Shown here piece by piece: positions 14,171 to 27,869 of a DNA stretch of 64,000 bases. This DNA is from Mastigias papua. Lineage: Eukaryota; Cnidaria; Scyphozoa; Rhizostomeae; Mastigiidae. Within the stretch, counting starts at the first letter, position 1; every line of letters starts with the position of its first letter. Location of the stretch: contig OZ025281.1 in the NCBI GenBank assembly GCA_964019165.1, forward strand, positions 695,001-759,000, in the 5' to 3' direction. The position numbers were made by a program, and so were the translations under genes. The notes under the pieces are model-generated. The model was not told the DNA's origin, did not search any database, and saw only the letters and a list, made by a program, of their open reading frames with translations.

Positions 14171-14516
14171 GGCACGTACAGCAGTAGAGGATACTTTTCA
14201 GGAGAAAATAAGACCAATGGGATGTAATCAGAAACTAGATTCAACACGTTATATATGCATAGTTATGTATATATATATCTATATATATCTAGATCTTTGG
14301 CTAACACTGAAGTTGTACAAAAACCCATGAAGGTGTAAGGACAAAGACTCATAAAAGACCGTGTTAAAGAAATTAAAAACGATAAGTGTCATTTATGTAA
14401 CCTTTTGGGTCCAAAAGCAACGAATAATATCCGTCTATACATAACGATGCTTGAAGAAGTATGAGCTTGCTTTGAATAATTTGAACAGCCCTTTTCATAC
14501 CCAACGAAAAAAGTCT

Positions 14517-17500
14517 CTATTTACCGCCTGCGGGGTCGCATTGCAACAGCTTAACGATTGATGGGTCGCTCTTTGCCCCTTCTATGAATTCGGCAACCGA
14601 TAACTTTCCATCGACGTTCTTGTCCATTTGTCGGAATATCTTGTCGACTCTCTTCTCTGGTGTACTTTCATCTTCTGGCATTTTAACCACGTTTCCTACC
14701 ATCTTATAGATAGCACGGACAATTTCCAGCATTTCATCACGGGAAATGTACCTATGATGTAATTGAACAGAAACAAATAAAAGCAGGCCCGGAAAAGGTG
14801 GGGGGGGGGGGACTTATAACTCTAAGCTACAAATACATGTACTACTGCACCCATGTTCTGCGATCACAAAAAAAATGTGTTTTGATTTTTATTTAACAAA
14901 AACCATGTGAAAAAGCTAAAAAAAATATCCAAGGATTTACAAAATTTGGCACAGCAAGAGTTTGTTGTGCTAAGAAATGATGAAAAATTGAACAAAAATC
15001 TCTGATAAGTGAACTACAATAAAAGTGAATTCATACCCATTGCCATCAAGGTCGTACATTGAAAATGCCCATTTGAGTTTCTGTTCTAATGTACCCCTGC
15101 TAGTTACTGAGAGGGCGCAAATAAATTCCCTGAAATCAATCCTGCCATCGCCATTTTGGTCAAATGTTCGGAAAACGTGCTCAGCGAACTTCGCTGCATC
15201 GCCATACGGAAAGAAATTCCCATAAATCTTTTTAAATTCTTCAACAGTTAGTGTACCATCTGGACAGTCTTTCAGAAAGCCTGAAAATACCAAACAATAG
15301 TATTACTAAGACACAAGCATTTTCGAACTGCATGCAAAAATATTCTACGAAATCAGAGAAATGAACTTTGGGATTTCACATCTAAGCTTCAATATGAATA
15401 TTGAAGACAAATTTGAATTCATACTTTGTAAACCACATGCCTTTCGCTAATTAAAATAAATCAACACTAATAATGAATGGCAACGCGAAATATACCCTAA
15501 CGTATAACAAGTTGTAACGCATATATAAATCCCAACATGCAATATATCGTTTAGAAGAAATTAACGCGAAAGTGCACGAAAACAACTGACCTAATCCCGA
15601 GGGTTCAGCGGTAGTTCACTCGACGCACGGAGTTACGGGTTACAAGGTCCAAATCCAATCTCACAAGAAAATCTATTAATCAATAAAGTTGTCTCTCTTT
15701 AGGCACCGTGTTCACAGGGGAGGCATGTGACAGTAGTTTCCCTTTTCAATCTTGAGTTGTCGTCAAAAAGAGCATTGTTCAGAGTGTGAACTACACGACT
15801 GAATGGGCCTAGGTCCTCAAGAATCCTGCAAATTTATCTCAAAATCTGATGGAACCCGCATCTGAGCATATTGCTATTTTCAGGGGTTTATCATCATTTT
15901 GGAGATCATCATTATCAACAAAAAGTATGCATAGAAATTGATAATTCCGAAAAGCTGTAATTTGTAATTTCCATTAGAGAGATGCGAGCGGGATATGATG
16001 TAGGTCTTTCAATCGCATCAAATCCTATAAAAAATACGCCAAGTGGGTAAATCAGTGTTATTATTTCTAACAGAAATCGTTTCGTCTTTCGTCTGGCAAA
16101 GAATCTAAATAAGGATAGATATTCTGCTAAAATATCTCAAGCCTCAGGTCAACATTGACCAATTAGCAGAAAAAGATGGCGTTGAATGGCAGAAAGACAA
16201 CATCCTATTAAATAGGAGATTTGACAGCAGGTCGCGTGATTGAATCAAAGAGATTGACTGAATGAATGATTTATGAACACAGATCGTTTCAATGCTTGCG
16301 AGCAAAATTAATCGAATTCTGAACTCAACAGAAAAGATCGGATTCCAGTGCCATCTGAACTCTGCAGTTGGCAGGGAACTGAGATGAAAGCTGAGAAGGT
16401 TCGCTCTCATTTCAAAACGCTTCTGCTGACGCAATGTTAAAAAGTTACCATGAAAAAGAGGCTTCTCGTAAAACCACTATGACCAGATGAAGAGTGCAAC
16501 TCAAGCTTGTGGCTCAATAATTCACCCGCAAGATTTAAAATGACAAATTAACGTTTATACAATGATTTACTGAATAGGATATAATTTCACGACCCATCGA
16601 ACAGCCGAATTGCGTCACACCATCAAAGTGGTCCACTGAGCAGCCGAATTCCATGACATTAAACATACTGGAGTAACCCATACAGTCATAAGTATCAGTA
16701 ATGATCAAACCTACGATCACAATGATCACATAAAGCAATCATCAATCATCAAAATGAGATGGTAAAACATTCCTAAAGATTTCAAACACTGGCTCAAAAC
16801 TTGAAGTATTGTTAACACATTAGACAACGAGACTTGACGGACATTCCAACAGTCTTAATAGACTCTTTCATAATTCATACAAACAAAACGGCTAACCAAT
16901 CAGGAAATGGTTACTACTTGCCTTTTTTTATTATTATAATTATAAAATTCTTTACAGTTGGTATAATACATAGTTATAAAAAAATAATTCAAACCAAATA
17001 AAACAACCTCCAATAAACAATGAGAAAAAGCTTTATGAAATTACATATCAAAGATCGTCTAAAAAGCCTTGGAATCGGTTATGACAAGCCATATCTACAC
17101 GCTAAAAGGTGAGAACAAATCAGATCTACTTTAATATAACGTTTGGCAAACTCGTCAACAATAACTATCTTTCATGCGTGAAAAATTTTACCAGAAACTA
17201 ATGACGTACAGAGAAGGAGATCAAAAAGTATGCCTCATGGCAGTCATAGACGAGGTAGATTTTGGAGCCAAAAGAAGCGGTTGACTTCTCAGCAAGATTA
17301 CGGGATTCAGACATAAAGCTATCACATTCTACAAACAGAGCGAATTTAGACAAAGAATAACAGAGCAAATCAGAGAAAGTAGAAGCAGGGTATGACAAAC
17401 CAGAGCACTATTTGCAAAGAAAAATGCATACCCTAAATTCATGTGACGAGATTTGGAGCAAAAGTGGTGAATAAACACAGTGAGAAGCATGACAATGTAT

Positions 17501-19761
17501 TCCACAGAATGGTATGATATGATATCATGATATGATGATAACTATGATCTACAAACAGAACAGTAAAACATCTGCGAAGGGAAGCAACGACGACAAAGTA
17601 ATGAAAACACACGGCAGTAACTCAGCAATTAGAATGGAAGCAACTGAGAATCTACAATGTCATGGCGAAGAATGATCACCGAATTACAAGTCATTAACAG
17701 ATGAACTTCGTGAATTGCTTGCGCAATGAAAACCAATGTCCAACCAGGTGATGTCCAACCAGGTGTTTCTCGTTGTCAACAAGAAAATCAACTTTTATAC
17801 CATCAAATAAATAATCGGGAATTAAAGTGCCACGAATAATGCAAAGAAATTATTTTCTCAAATCGAGCTAGAATTTGTTCAGATAACTAATAAATACAGA
17901 GAAATGCAGTAAGAAAAATAATGCGATTCGCGACAAGGTCCTGTTTTGCAAAAATTTATGATTGAATGCAATAATATTAAAAATAAATTTGAAATTTGAA
18001 AGATCTTTATGCGGGTCAACATCGTCAAAGTGACGTATGAAATTGAACTAGCTCTGAATAATAGATTTACACGTCGGATTTGTGGATTTTTTCAAAACAA
18101 ATACTTTTACACAGTTCAAAAAATAACGCTGAATACTACAAAAAGCAAATTGTTGCATAGATAACTTCATTCATTTTAAACTTCGCTAAATGTAAAGAAT
18201 CGTAAAATTGGCAGCACTTGTCAAACCGCATCTGACTGCACGTTCTATTACTTTATTGAATATCCATAAACAAAGCCATTGTAAATATTTGCGTTAAATA
18301 ACAACAACGCTGGATTACTACATAGTAATATGAATGTATTTATTTTATGATGTGAAAAGGAGGCTATAATATACAGCTAAGCCTAGAATAGAGGACAGTG
18401 ATGGGCGGACGTTTGCATCTGTTCGTTGTTTACCCCAAGACCTTCTCAATACTGTACTATAGGCTGGCAGTGACTAAGGACTGAATATGAATAGGAAAGA
18501 TGACGAAAGGTGGGGATTAAAAAGGATCAAGTGAATAGAGAAAAGACTCAATTTGGAAGTCGATTAAATGATAAATAAGGAACAAAGATAATCTCAGTTA
18601 ATTTTAGGCGCAAATTGGGTATTTTAAATCAAATCTCTTAAAATCCCCATAAGCGTAAATTTAACTACAACGGGAGATTAAAGAGCATGTACGGGAGGCT
18701 ACTGTTGTACAGACCGTTGTAACAAAAGAACCCGCGAACGGATTATTCTGATCATTGAAGGGCATACTGTATATGCATTCATCAAATTTAAACAATTCTC
18801 CCAAAAAATGCAGAAGATCCTTCACGGAAGACACTCCAAACAAAGTTTCAAAATCAAACAAAAGTCAGAACAAATCACAACAAATCAACTCAGAAGTAGA
18901 CTAAATCGAAAAGAACATCAGATGTCTGCCCAATGTTTTATTCTTTGCTAAACGTTCACATGTAACAGGATTGTCTCTAGAATAATGGGACTGAGGTCAG
19001 CGGTATAATCAAAGATTACAAACCAAAAATACGCGAACAAAGGAACCGCAAATGACCACTGATTGGACAGTCTCGTTCCTAAATGCTCCAAAAATGGGAT
19101 CTGGTAACTAATTTTCCATCATTTAAATCAGGACAGATATCTTAGGGATTTGTCTGTGATTGGTATCTTGCAATAACCCACTAGCAAATCAGATTTTCAC
19201 AAATTCTAATAAGATAATGAGGCTGCCATCATCCGGCCTAGATGGAAGAAAATCAAGACAAAGGTAGAGTTCATCCGATCAGGATTACAAGCAATATATT
19301 CATGAAGTTATTGCCAAGATGAGACAGAGTGATTACATACAAAAACAAACAGATCATCTTGGAAGTCTATACACGAAACAGTGGCTTAAGAATGCAAAAA
19401 ACCAACACAAGTAAAATCTCGTTACAAAGAACAAAGGGTTGATTATTTGAAGAATATTGATGATTTTAACTTTGGAGAAGGAAGATTGTATAATGAGAGA
19501 TTTCCAATAAAACTAGGCAAGCCTCCCCGTCGTAGATAAAAGGGAAAATTCATAACGGTGAGATCTCAGCTGCAACCTATGCTTTCATCCACTGTATCTC
19601 AACTAACCAGCCAGGAGAGAAAAACTTAATGGGAAAATGCAATGATATTGGACGAGCGTGTCGGGAAAGACACCACATCCGATACAGCAATGACATATTT
19701 ATGTATATGTATATATGTTTATATGTATATGTATGTGTATATGTACATCTATGTATCTATG

Positions 19762-19808
<47 letters not shown>

Positions 19809-21082
19809 ATCTGAAAATATATGTATACAAGTATACATGCACGTATGTGTATGTATAGTCTGTTGTGTTCTTGTGTGATGCTGTGTTGTGTTGTGTTGTG
19901 TTATGTTGTGTTGTGTTGTGTTGTGTTGTGTTGTGTTGTGTTGTGTTGTGCTGTGTTGCGTTTCGTGTGTGTTGTATGTTTGATTGACGTTGAGTGCAAA
20001 TTGAAAAGTGATGACAATGAGCCAATGTTGGCCAAAAAGTACAGATATAGCCTTGGTATATTTTGCCCAAAAGTGACCCAACCATCCATCTTCCCCTAAA
20101 TAGCTATAACTACACCCATATTCATAAAACATTAATCTGAGTCCATGCCTTAAAGGTACCAATCTTCCACCAATTCAAAATTACTCCTCTCCGATAATAA
20201 AAAGGCTGCAATAAGACATTTCTGAATATATTATATATCTCCTGTGTGCAGATGTACAATGCCATGGATTTGTGCAGCCAAAAACATCATGTAATTGACA
20301 ACAATATGCAAAGTCAAGGACGTTTTTTTCAATTTGAAATATAGTATTTACAAATTTGAAGCAGAACAAGCCTCATATCAGCAAACAAAGAGGCGGAAAA
20401 AATTTCATATATAGACAATTACATTGATTACCATAAAGATTAGACTACAGTGGTGAGATCTCGACCAACGCCCCTTCCCGGTTTTCTCAAAAAAGCATGC
20501 CATGACTTGAAGCTTTACAGCACACAACATCGTATTTAAAGGGGAGTACCATAAAATTGCAAAGAATGCAGTTGCGTGTAACAACTTTGCTTTTTTTATT
20601 TAACAGCAGCAAACTTTATCGACAGAAAACCATTGCAAAATGAGGGTCTAACGTCCCAAACATTCCCACACGCAATGTCCACAATTGCATGCCTCCCAAC
20701 ACATTCCAAGAGTGAAACTGAATCTAAACAGAAGCACAATTATCAACCAGTTGATTTGATCTTTTCAATCATTCAACTCAGCGAAAACAAGGGAAGCAAC
20801 TACCGGCTTGACAAAAAGTGACCTTTTACCGTACAGCAAAAACTGAGAACCTCTCTGACGGCCTTTGCAGACTCATTCGACACATGAACTACCAGATCAA
20901 GTAAGTTTCCAAGAGCAAAGCATTGATAGCAAAAATATAAAAATGGGCAAACAAAATCAGCGGATGATTAGCAATATTTAATTACCTTTATACCATTCTT
21001 GTAACTCGTGTTCATTAAACTCAGTGTGTTGCTTGAGATCCGCAAGGACTTCTGGCTTCAACTTACTATTCTGTTTCCCCAT
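14517..21082 (-). CDS. Hippocalcin/neurocalcin-like neuronal calcium sensor
   Basis: Three exons on the minus strand (20986-21082, 15037-15280, 14517-14751) join in phases 1 and 0-compatible fashion to 191 aa, against 193 aa in vertebrate hippocalcin, HPCAL1 and neurocalcin-delta. The N-terminus MGKQNSKL is the family's myristoylation signal (Gly2). EF1 is degenerate, with Cys38-Pro39, as in the whole family. EF2 (loop 73-84, [12 protein letters not shown]), EF3 (109-120, DLDGNGYISRDE) and EF4 (157-168, [12 protein letters not shown]) keep their calcium ligands. The C-terminus [13 protein letters not shown] is diagnostic for the hippocalcin/neurocalcin branch rather than frequenin or recoverin. 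Expected role: a calcium-myristoyl-switch protein that moves to membranes in excitable cells. The start codon is fixed by the myristoylation motif. I cannot choose among HPCA, HPCAL1 and NCALD; an invertebrate gene probably predates that split. Confidence 0.96.
15595..15667 (+). repeat. tRNA-like SINE head or tRNA pseudogene
   Basis: GGTTCAGCGGTA at 15602 resembles a pol III A box. GGTCCAAATCC at 15646 resembles a B box (GGTTCGAATCC with two transitions). The 44-base spacing is that of a tRNA gene. Acceptor and T stems do not pair properly, so it is not a functional tRNA; a SINE head or old tRNA pseudogene fits better. Confidence 0.4.
19690..19810. repeat. Compound ATGT/TA/TG microsatellite
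   Basis: ATGTATAT-type units run into about 20 bp of pure TA and then into (TG)n at about 19781-19808. Simple sequence in the calcium-sensor intron. Confidence 0.95.
19874..19965 (+). repeat. (TTGTG)n pentanucleotide array
   Basis: About 17 nearly perfect copies of TTGTG, with single variants such as TTATG, CTGTG and TTGCG near the ends. It gives open frames on both strands only because of its period. Confidence 0.97.
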
Positions 21083-23157
21083 AATTATCAGCCTCCAAAA
21101 CACGATCCGTCCTCCACTTCAAGCACTCTCCTTTCTGAAATAATAAAGTTATTTGGTTGTAAATACGAAACAATCATTGCACGTGCGCGAACGGGATTTT
21201 CCTTTATGACAGATATGATTAAATTACCACCGTATAGCGCAGGACTTGGTCATAATAAAAGCAATCGTACCTGTTAGAAAAACCACTCAATTATTCACAA
21301 CTTACTGCATACCTGCATAAGCAGCCTATTCGAATTTCGAATCGTTAAAGAACCCTCCACTCTAATGATAAATACGCTGTGTATATTGTCATGGCTACAA
21401 ATATATACAGTTCCAAAGGCACAATTTCTGTGTTCATTAATTTGCATATTTAAGAACAATGACCTTCGTGCAGAAATGACATATTTTGTTGTTGTGAGTA
21501 TAGCTGATTAGAGGGATGTTGTACAAAAGACCTCACAGCAAGAACCCTCAGAAGCGCTGACGGTGGCAAAAAGACGTGGTCGAGACTGGACAAACCATGA
21601 AAGTCAATTGACTAGAGGAGGGACCACCATGAATAACCATAGTCTCTTAAAAATGCTTTTCTCTGTGAGAAACCGACCCTGCGTCCCAGTAAAACCAATT
21701 ACATACCAGTTAAATTTCAAGAACCGCATTAAAGTCATATGTTTGTAGCTGGCTCATATTGGATCTACCGTATTCATATTAAAACAATGATTTGCGGAAT
21801 TAGCTAATAGATGGTGTCTCCACTCAAGTTTATTCGTTACGATTTCCCGTTATGCATTGGAAATTGAACCATTTGTGTGATATCTGCCTCCTTTATTCCA
21901 GGAAGGAGACTCCACAAAATAACACTACGTAATTCGGTTGGAGTTAATGGATTCTTATTCTAATTCCTCTGCGAAGGAAACGTATCGCAGTCACATGCAA
22001 AAAATACTTCTACTCATGAAATATGGAACAATATGTAATACTTAAAATCCTTTTTCAATAAGTCAAAACGAAACAATGAAAGAATGAAAGAGCAACAGCA
22101 AACAATGAAAGAGTTTTCCTTCATATGAGAACTGCTGTTCAGATGGAAAACTTCTGTTTGCTGAAGCAGCACAAATCTGCTCAGAATGGATGTTGAATCA
22201 TGTTAAAATTGGTGCTTGGTTACCAAGAGATTTAAAACGAACAATGTGCAATACATACCAAATGGGATTAACTCTACAGATGGGATAATGTCATAGCTAC
22301 TGGAACGTAGTGCCAGAATCTATTGACTTATGCCAATTAAAAAGAATGAAACCAACCACAAAAAACTGTTTACTGATAAGTATTTTGATTTCCCAAATGA
22401 ACATTATGACTATATTGGCTATGGACCAATCACCTGACGCCTAAGCAAGGAGAAAGTCCAGCATATGTCCGTGTTAACATGTAATGCCTTCAGAGGCAAG
22501 ATGGCTGCGGTAAGATAAATGGGCCATTATCATCACATAATCAGGAGCAAAACTTGATTGCGTACATTGGGGGGGGGGGGGTGCGAAGCATAGATGCCCG
22601 ACAAAAGGGTGTGAACTGCAAGCCAAACGGGCATAACATGCGCGAAAACTGAGTGTGAGTGAAAAGACTGGAGTGAAAAAGATGGGGGTAAAAACTACTA
22701 CATAGGAAAAAACAGCAGTGAAAGAGCAACAAGACAAATAATCTCCAGAATTGTCCCACCAGTGTAAGATAGAGACAAAATATTGCACCCACAAAATCCG
22801 TGTGAGGGCGCTGCATCCCCTATACATTCCCAGTAGTCTCGTCCCTGCTCATAGTTATGAACGAATGAGTGGTGAAACGAATGATACTAATAAAATTAAA
22901 AGATAGGATGAGCCAAAGATAAGATCATAGGAATGTCTCTGCGGGTAACCTTGATTTGGGTTGGAAACACCGACATCTCATAGTCTTTACAAGCTAATTC
23001 AGTACATCTAAAAGCTAGATAGCTTATCACAAAAAATGTATGGTAAGATAATCCTTTTTGAACTATGTATGAGTTTTCTCTAGCCACAAGCATGTACAGT
23101 ATGCTGCAAACAACATGTATACGCACACTTGGACACTCATATGGACTTACGCGAGTA

Positions 23158-23290
23158 CGCAGACGACCACGCAGACGACCACGCAGACGACGACGCAGAC
23201 GATGACGCAGAAGACCACGCAGAAAACCACGCAGAAAACCACGCAGAAAACCACGCAGGAGACCACGCAGAAGACCACGCAAACCGATAC
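23158..23290 (+). repeat. 12-bp minisatellite (CACGCAGAMGAC-type), about 11 units
   Basis: Units of 12 bp with core CACGCAGA are followed by AGAC, CGAC or AAAC variants. Because 12 is a multiple of three, all frames stay open; one + frame reads as repeats of His-Ala-Asp/Glu-Asp/Asn. Degenerate ACACTTGGACA units continue on the right to about 23470. I see no initiating context or splice model, so it is treated as non-coding. Confidence 0.9.
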
Positions 23291-24340
23291 AAGTATGCTC
23301 ACAGGTACGCGCACAGCACACACCTGAACACACACTTGGACAGACATTTGAATATACACTTTTCACACACTCGGACCCACACTTGGATACATACGCACTG
23401 GGGCACACCCTTGGACAGAAACTTAGGACACGCACTTGGACACACACTTCGATACAAACCTGGACACAGATCTGGGACACACCCACACATGCAGACAAAG
23501 ACAGCCAAACACACATACATTAACACAAAATAGAAATCCAAGCAGGGAGATATACATGCACGTACATAGGCACGCACACAGGCACGCACAGAAGCACGCA
23601 CACGGACAAGAACATATACTTGCTTGCAAATAGACACTTCACTACCCATAGATGTCAACACACACAATAGAGAGAACATATGCTTCGCAACAAGGACAAT
23701 TCGAGTCTGAAGTATTACAAGCGGATGGTGAAAGAACAATGACAAGTTAATCGACTTACAATAATTCCATTCAAATCGGTCCAACCTAATCTTACCCAAA
23801 GATATTCTCTGCATTAATATCCTGCTACGCTACAATATGCAGATGTGATTGTTTGACCCTCAGAAAACCAACTCTGCTTTCCTAGGTTTTTTATACAATA
23901 CAGCTCTATTTGCCAGATTCCTGGGTCCTCGGGACATTTTTCGAAATAATTTTCTGACTTTCCCAAGCTAAGACTAAATTTTGAAAAATTCCATGACTTT
24001 TCACATCTTTCCCAGGAGTAGTTCACATTTCTATTGGCCTTAAAACTGTCGACAGACCTCCCTAAAACATGCTCACAGAAAGGCCGAGACAAAAACGTGC
24101 AAGAATGGAAACAAGTGAAAAAGTAACTAAGAAACTTAGCAAGCAAACGAATAGCCAAGAAAATGATCATAGTAATTGGAAAATCTGGTGGAAAATGCAC
24201 CTTGATGATAAACTTACACAAGTTATGTATATACAAGGCAGGAAAAACGATTTCTTTAAAAGAATCGAACAAGCTTTTCCAAATTTTGCATCCTAACCAC
24301 AACAAGCTTTCGACTCTATTACTACCGTTCAACCTACATC

Positions 24341-24404
<64 letters not shown>
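24341..24404. repeat. (AAT)n trinucleotide array
   Basis: About 21 AAT units, followed directly by a segment (TTTACAGTTGGCTGAAGAAA) that recurs in variant form at about 13353, and partially at about 16953 after another AT-rich trinucleotide tract. This suggests the array is the tail of a dispersed element. Confidence 0.95.
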
Positions 24405-24405
<1 letters not shown>

Positions 24406-27400
24406 AATTTATTTACAGTTGGCTGAAGAAATAGCTAAAGCTAATAAAGGCTATAATTAATTAATAAATTAACTACTCAATGGTGCAATATGCAAATATA
24501 CGAAAAAGCTCCAATAGACGTGGTGTGAATGGTACTGGCCTGGTGGCTGAAAGTGCAGAGTATTTAAACAGACCTGGTGACTGCAATAAACGTTACGGGT
24601 GGAATTTTTGAGGGGAATATCTTGCCGGCAAATAACACAAAAATGTTGCAACTGATATCAAAGAAACACAAATGCATTTATGTAAATAACCACATACGCA
24701 AAAAAAGTACGCAGGCCATGTAAGTTAATTGCCTTTGGGTGTTTCATCTCAACAACAAATTGTCCTTGATTACTCTCTATAGCAATAAACTTCCCCAATG
24801 ATCAGAGAGGGGGGAAACGACGTGCAGAGGTTGGACATTCCAAAAGTTTTCAACGTCCACCTTCTATGAATAGGCCGAGAGTACAAACCCATCAAATGAT
24901 AGCAACTATTACATTCGCTGCTACAGGTTGTTATGCATAAATTTTTTTACTCTTCTAAGCCTATAGGCACAAATATATTATCATCTTAAAATGCCTAGAC
25001 GGACAAAGTGGGGAATATCTAGCTGGCTGGCCCATGACCCCTACGAGCCCCCATTTGCATCATCCCTGTGCTCCATGACACTTAGTATATGAATGTATTC
25101 AGGTATGTGTTTAATCTCTCCTTCAAAGAGATTTCAAAACATACTTAATATTCACTAAAGAATAATCTCAATTTGGAAAATATTTTAATTTTACTTCACT
25201 TGAATTTCATTGAATTTTAAACAACAATCTGAACTGGAAAGGCAAATACATGACACTTTTCATCAACTAAAGTAAAATGCTCAAGACACCGCGTATATGG
25301 GAACATTGAATTTGTAATTCATCGAATTCAATGGATATTATCTAAATTAAAAGAAAACATGCCATAACAGAATGTCAAATCCAAAGGACACGAATTCCGA
25401 ATTTCTTAAATTGAATAAATAAAAGATTAATCTATCACTGTAGGTTCGTTTCCAACAACAAACCAGTCAGTAATTTCCTAGTTCGTTTAAATTATAACGG
25501 CTCTAGAACATTATGCACTAAAACACTTTCACTAAATGATAGAAATGTGTTAAAATATCACAACAATTACTAGTCATCTTAATTAACTTAATAAGGAGAT
25601 TAAAAAGATGATTGATGGTGAGAGAAAGGAATTAGCTAATAGAGAAATTGGACCAAGATACCACAGCGCAAGGTGATAAGCTTAACTGAGAGTTGAACAT
25701 TTTATAATAACAAAAAAGAGGGAGCTAAGATCAATGAACACCAATGCAACGAATATACCTAAATAAACACTTCTGAGATGCATACTTGAAGTCTTATGGG
25801 CAAAAATACAACTTTCAAGATGTTCCAAAGTGTTCTTAGAGGTGCGGGTACTTCCGACAAAAGTCGTGGAAGACCTGCAGTATTTCACTATCGCACGAAA
25901 AAGCGGACAAACTCTTTAGCAAGAAAAAGTGCTTTTTCGCCAGACACTCGTCAAAGTATGAAACGTTGGATAACAACTGAAAGATTTACAGTGCTTTATT
26001 GACTAAGCAACAGCCCCTTTCCCATTCAAAATAACGTTAACTCATACTAACACGCCAAGTTTGTTTTAACGAACTCTAATAAAATGCAAGGACGTTTGGC
26101 AGAGCTTGTAGGGCCTGTAAGAAGTGTTCAGACTTCAGATCAGGGCTGTGAAGCAATTTTAAGCAAATTCACGAGCGGAGCGTCTGCTTCAACTTTAGGT
26201 CACGTGTACCATTCTGCTTCAAATAATTGGCCTACAATTTTGCAGCATAATTAAATACCAAACCACTCAAGAGAAGAGCACTTGTGCCTTACTGATTTGA
26301 CACGAAGCAGCCATGCGAAACAACATGATTATAAGAAAATCACCTTTTGAGTTTGTTTAATGCGCAGTTAACAAAACATTTGTTTTGAGTTGACTTAATG
26401 CGGAATTTGAATGCCAATATAACACAAATACCAGAATGACCTCATTCTCGTTTTTTCAGATTCCCTGAATTTTGGCTTTCAAATGACAAATATGTTTTAA
26501 CTGGATTTATGCCCAACGCAAAAGATGCGCAAAAAACAAAAGAACTTATACATGAAGGAAGAAGATTAAGTTCAACATGGGAAATTTGTTAGCCAAACTT
26601 ATCTTATTTAGCCAAGTGAATTGTCCCCATTTTCCACCGGTTCCAGAGGATATCAAAACAAAGCAACCCAGTCCAGATTAAAACATTCCCTTGCAAATGG
26701 ACAAACAAAAACAGACAAAGAGTTTCCTATGAAGAAAGGCTTGGAATTAAGCCTATAGAAAGCTGTCTTACTTTGTGAAGCCTTAAATGCTTTGTGCCTC
26801 AGTTGCTGTTCAAAACAAATATTGTCTTACATTCCTTTCATCAAAACTGAAATGTTGAATGATAAATGAGAAAACCTGTTTGCTATATTCTGCATATGAA
26901 GGAGATACTTGGGTCAGTTCTACCAAATAATGTGACAAAAGGGCAAAATAAGAAATGATATACAAATTGCCATGACTGATGGTGAAAATTGCCACCTCAT
27001 TCAAGGTATATGAGAGATTTCTGCAAACATGGGATGAGTTCTAAGCTCTAAGGTGGCAGACCAGATTTTTAATGAAAGTGATATGCCAAGGTATCATTAC
27101 CATGCACCTGACAATACAGAATAGAAAACAGTTGAGATTAAAAGCCACTGTAAGTGAAACAGGTCGATTAAAATGTGATTAGATTTCAAAACTAAGGAGC
27201 AAATTCATAAAGAAGGCCTGCTGAACAGAGTTAAAGATTATGTGGTCAAAACAAGTCAACCTAATGACCAATTGTGTATTTGCCCATCACAGCCTTCACT
27301 CCACAGTAATACAGCCCAAATAGAGCCATAAAAGCTGTTTCTTTCAAACAACAGATTCAAAGATACAGATAAGAGCCTAATTCATGCATATAAATAAGTG

Positions 27401-27753
27401 TAATTTCCCTTCAGTTATAAATAAAACATCAATTTCATTTCCTATTATACCAAAAAGGGGCCATGCTACTCTTTGTAATATTCCTGTCTTGAATTTACAA
27501 ATTAACATCTTTAACAACTTTATCAAATTTGTTGGACTATCGACTGGTATGACTGGACTATCGAAACCAGCAATTTCATAAGCACGTCAGTCCAAATTTG
27601 AGATTTTCAAGATCACTCAATTCCATTGCCAGGAATATTTATACTTAAATGGATAGCTAGCATGAAGGTATTTCCAGTCTAATTCAGATGAAAAGACTTT
27701 AATTTACAAAACAGTTTACCAGGCAACAGCTATTTTCAATGTCCCAAACAGTT

Positions 27754-27869
<116 letters not shown>

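Larger units (their letters stand above)
10900..14516. other. Non-coding interval with diverged duplications
   Basis: Lies between the LITAF pair and the 3' end of the calcium-sensor gene. No exon was recognised. It contains a hammerhead-like motif patch at 12648-12710 and a duplicated pyrimidine-rich block (about 13130-13345 and 13930-14170), both listed separately. The longer open frames here, such as 11816-12139 minus, have no family resemblance. Confidence 0.6.
15281..20985. other. 5.7-kb first coding intron of the calcium-sensor gene
   Basis: No nested gene recognised on either strand. It contains a tRNA-like SINE head near 15595-15667 and a compound microsatellite plus pentanucleotide array at 19690-19965 (separate entries). 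The open frames around 19.7-20.2 kb are translations of those repeats. Confidence 0.7.

Noticed and set aside
19629..20162. Overlapping open frames with Cys-Val or His-Asn-Thr-Thr repeats
   Set aside because: Translations of the TG and TTGTG arrays inside the calcium-sensor intron.
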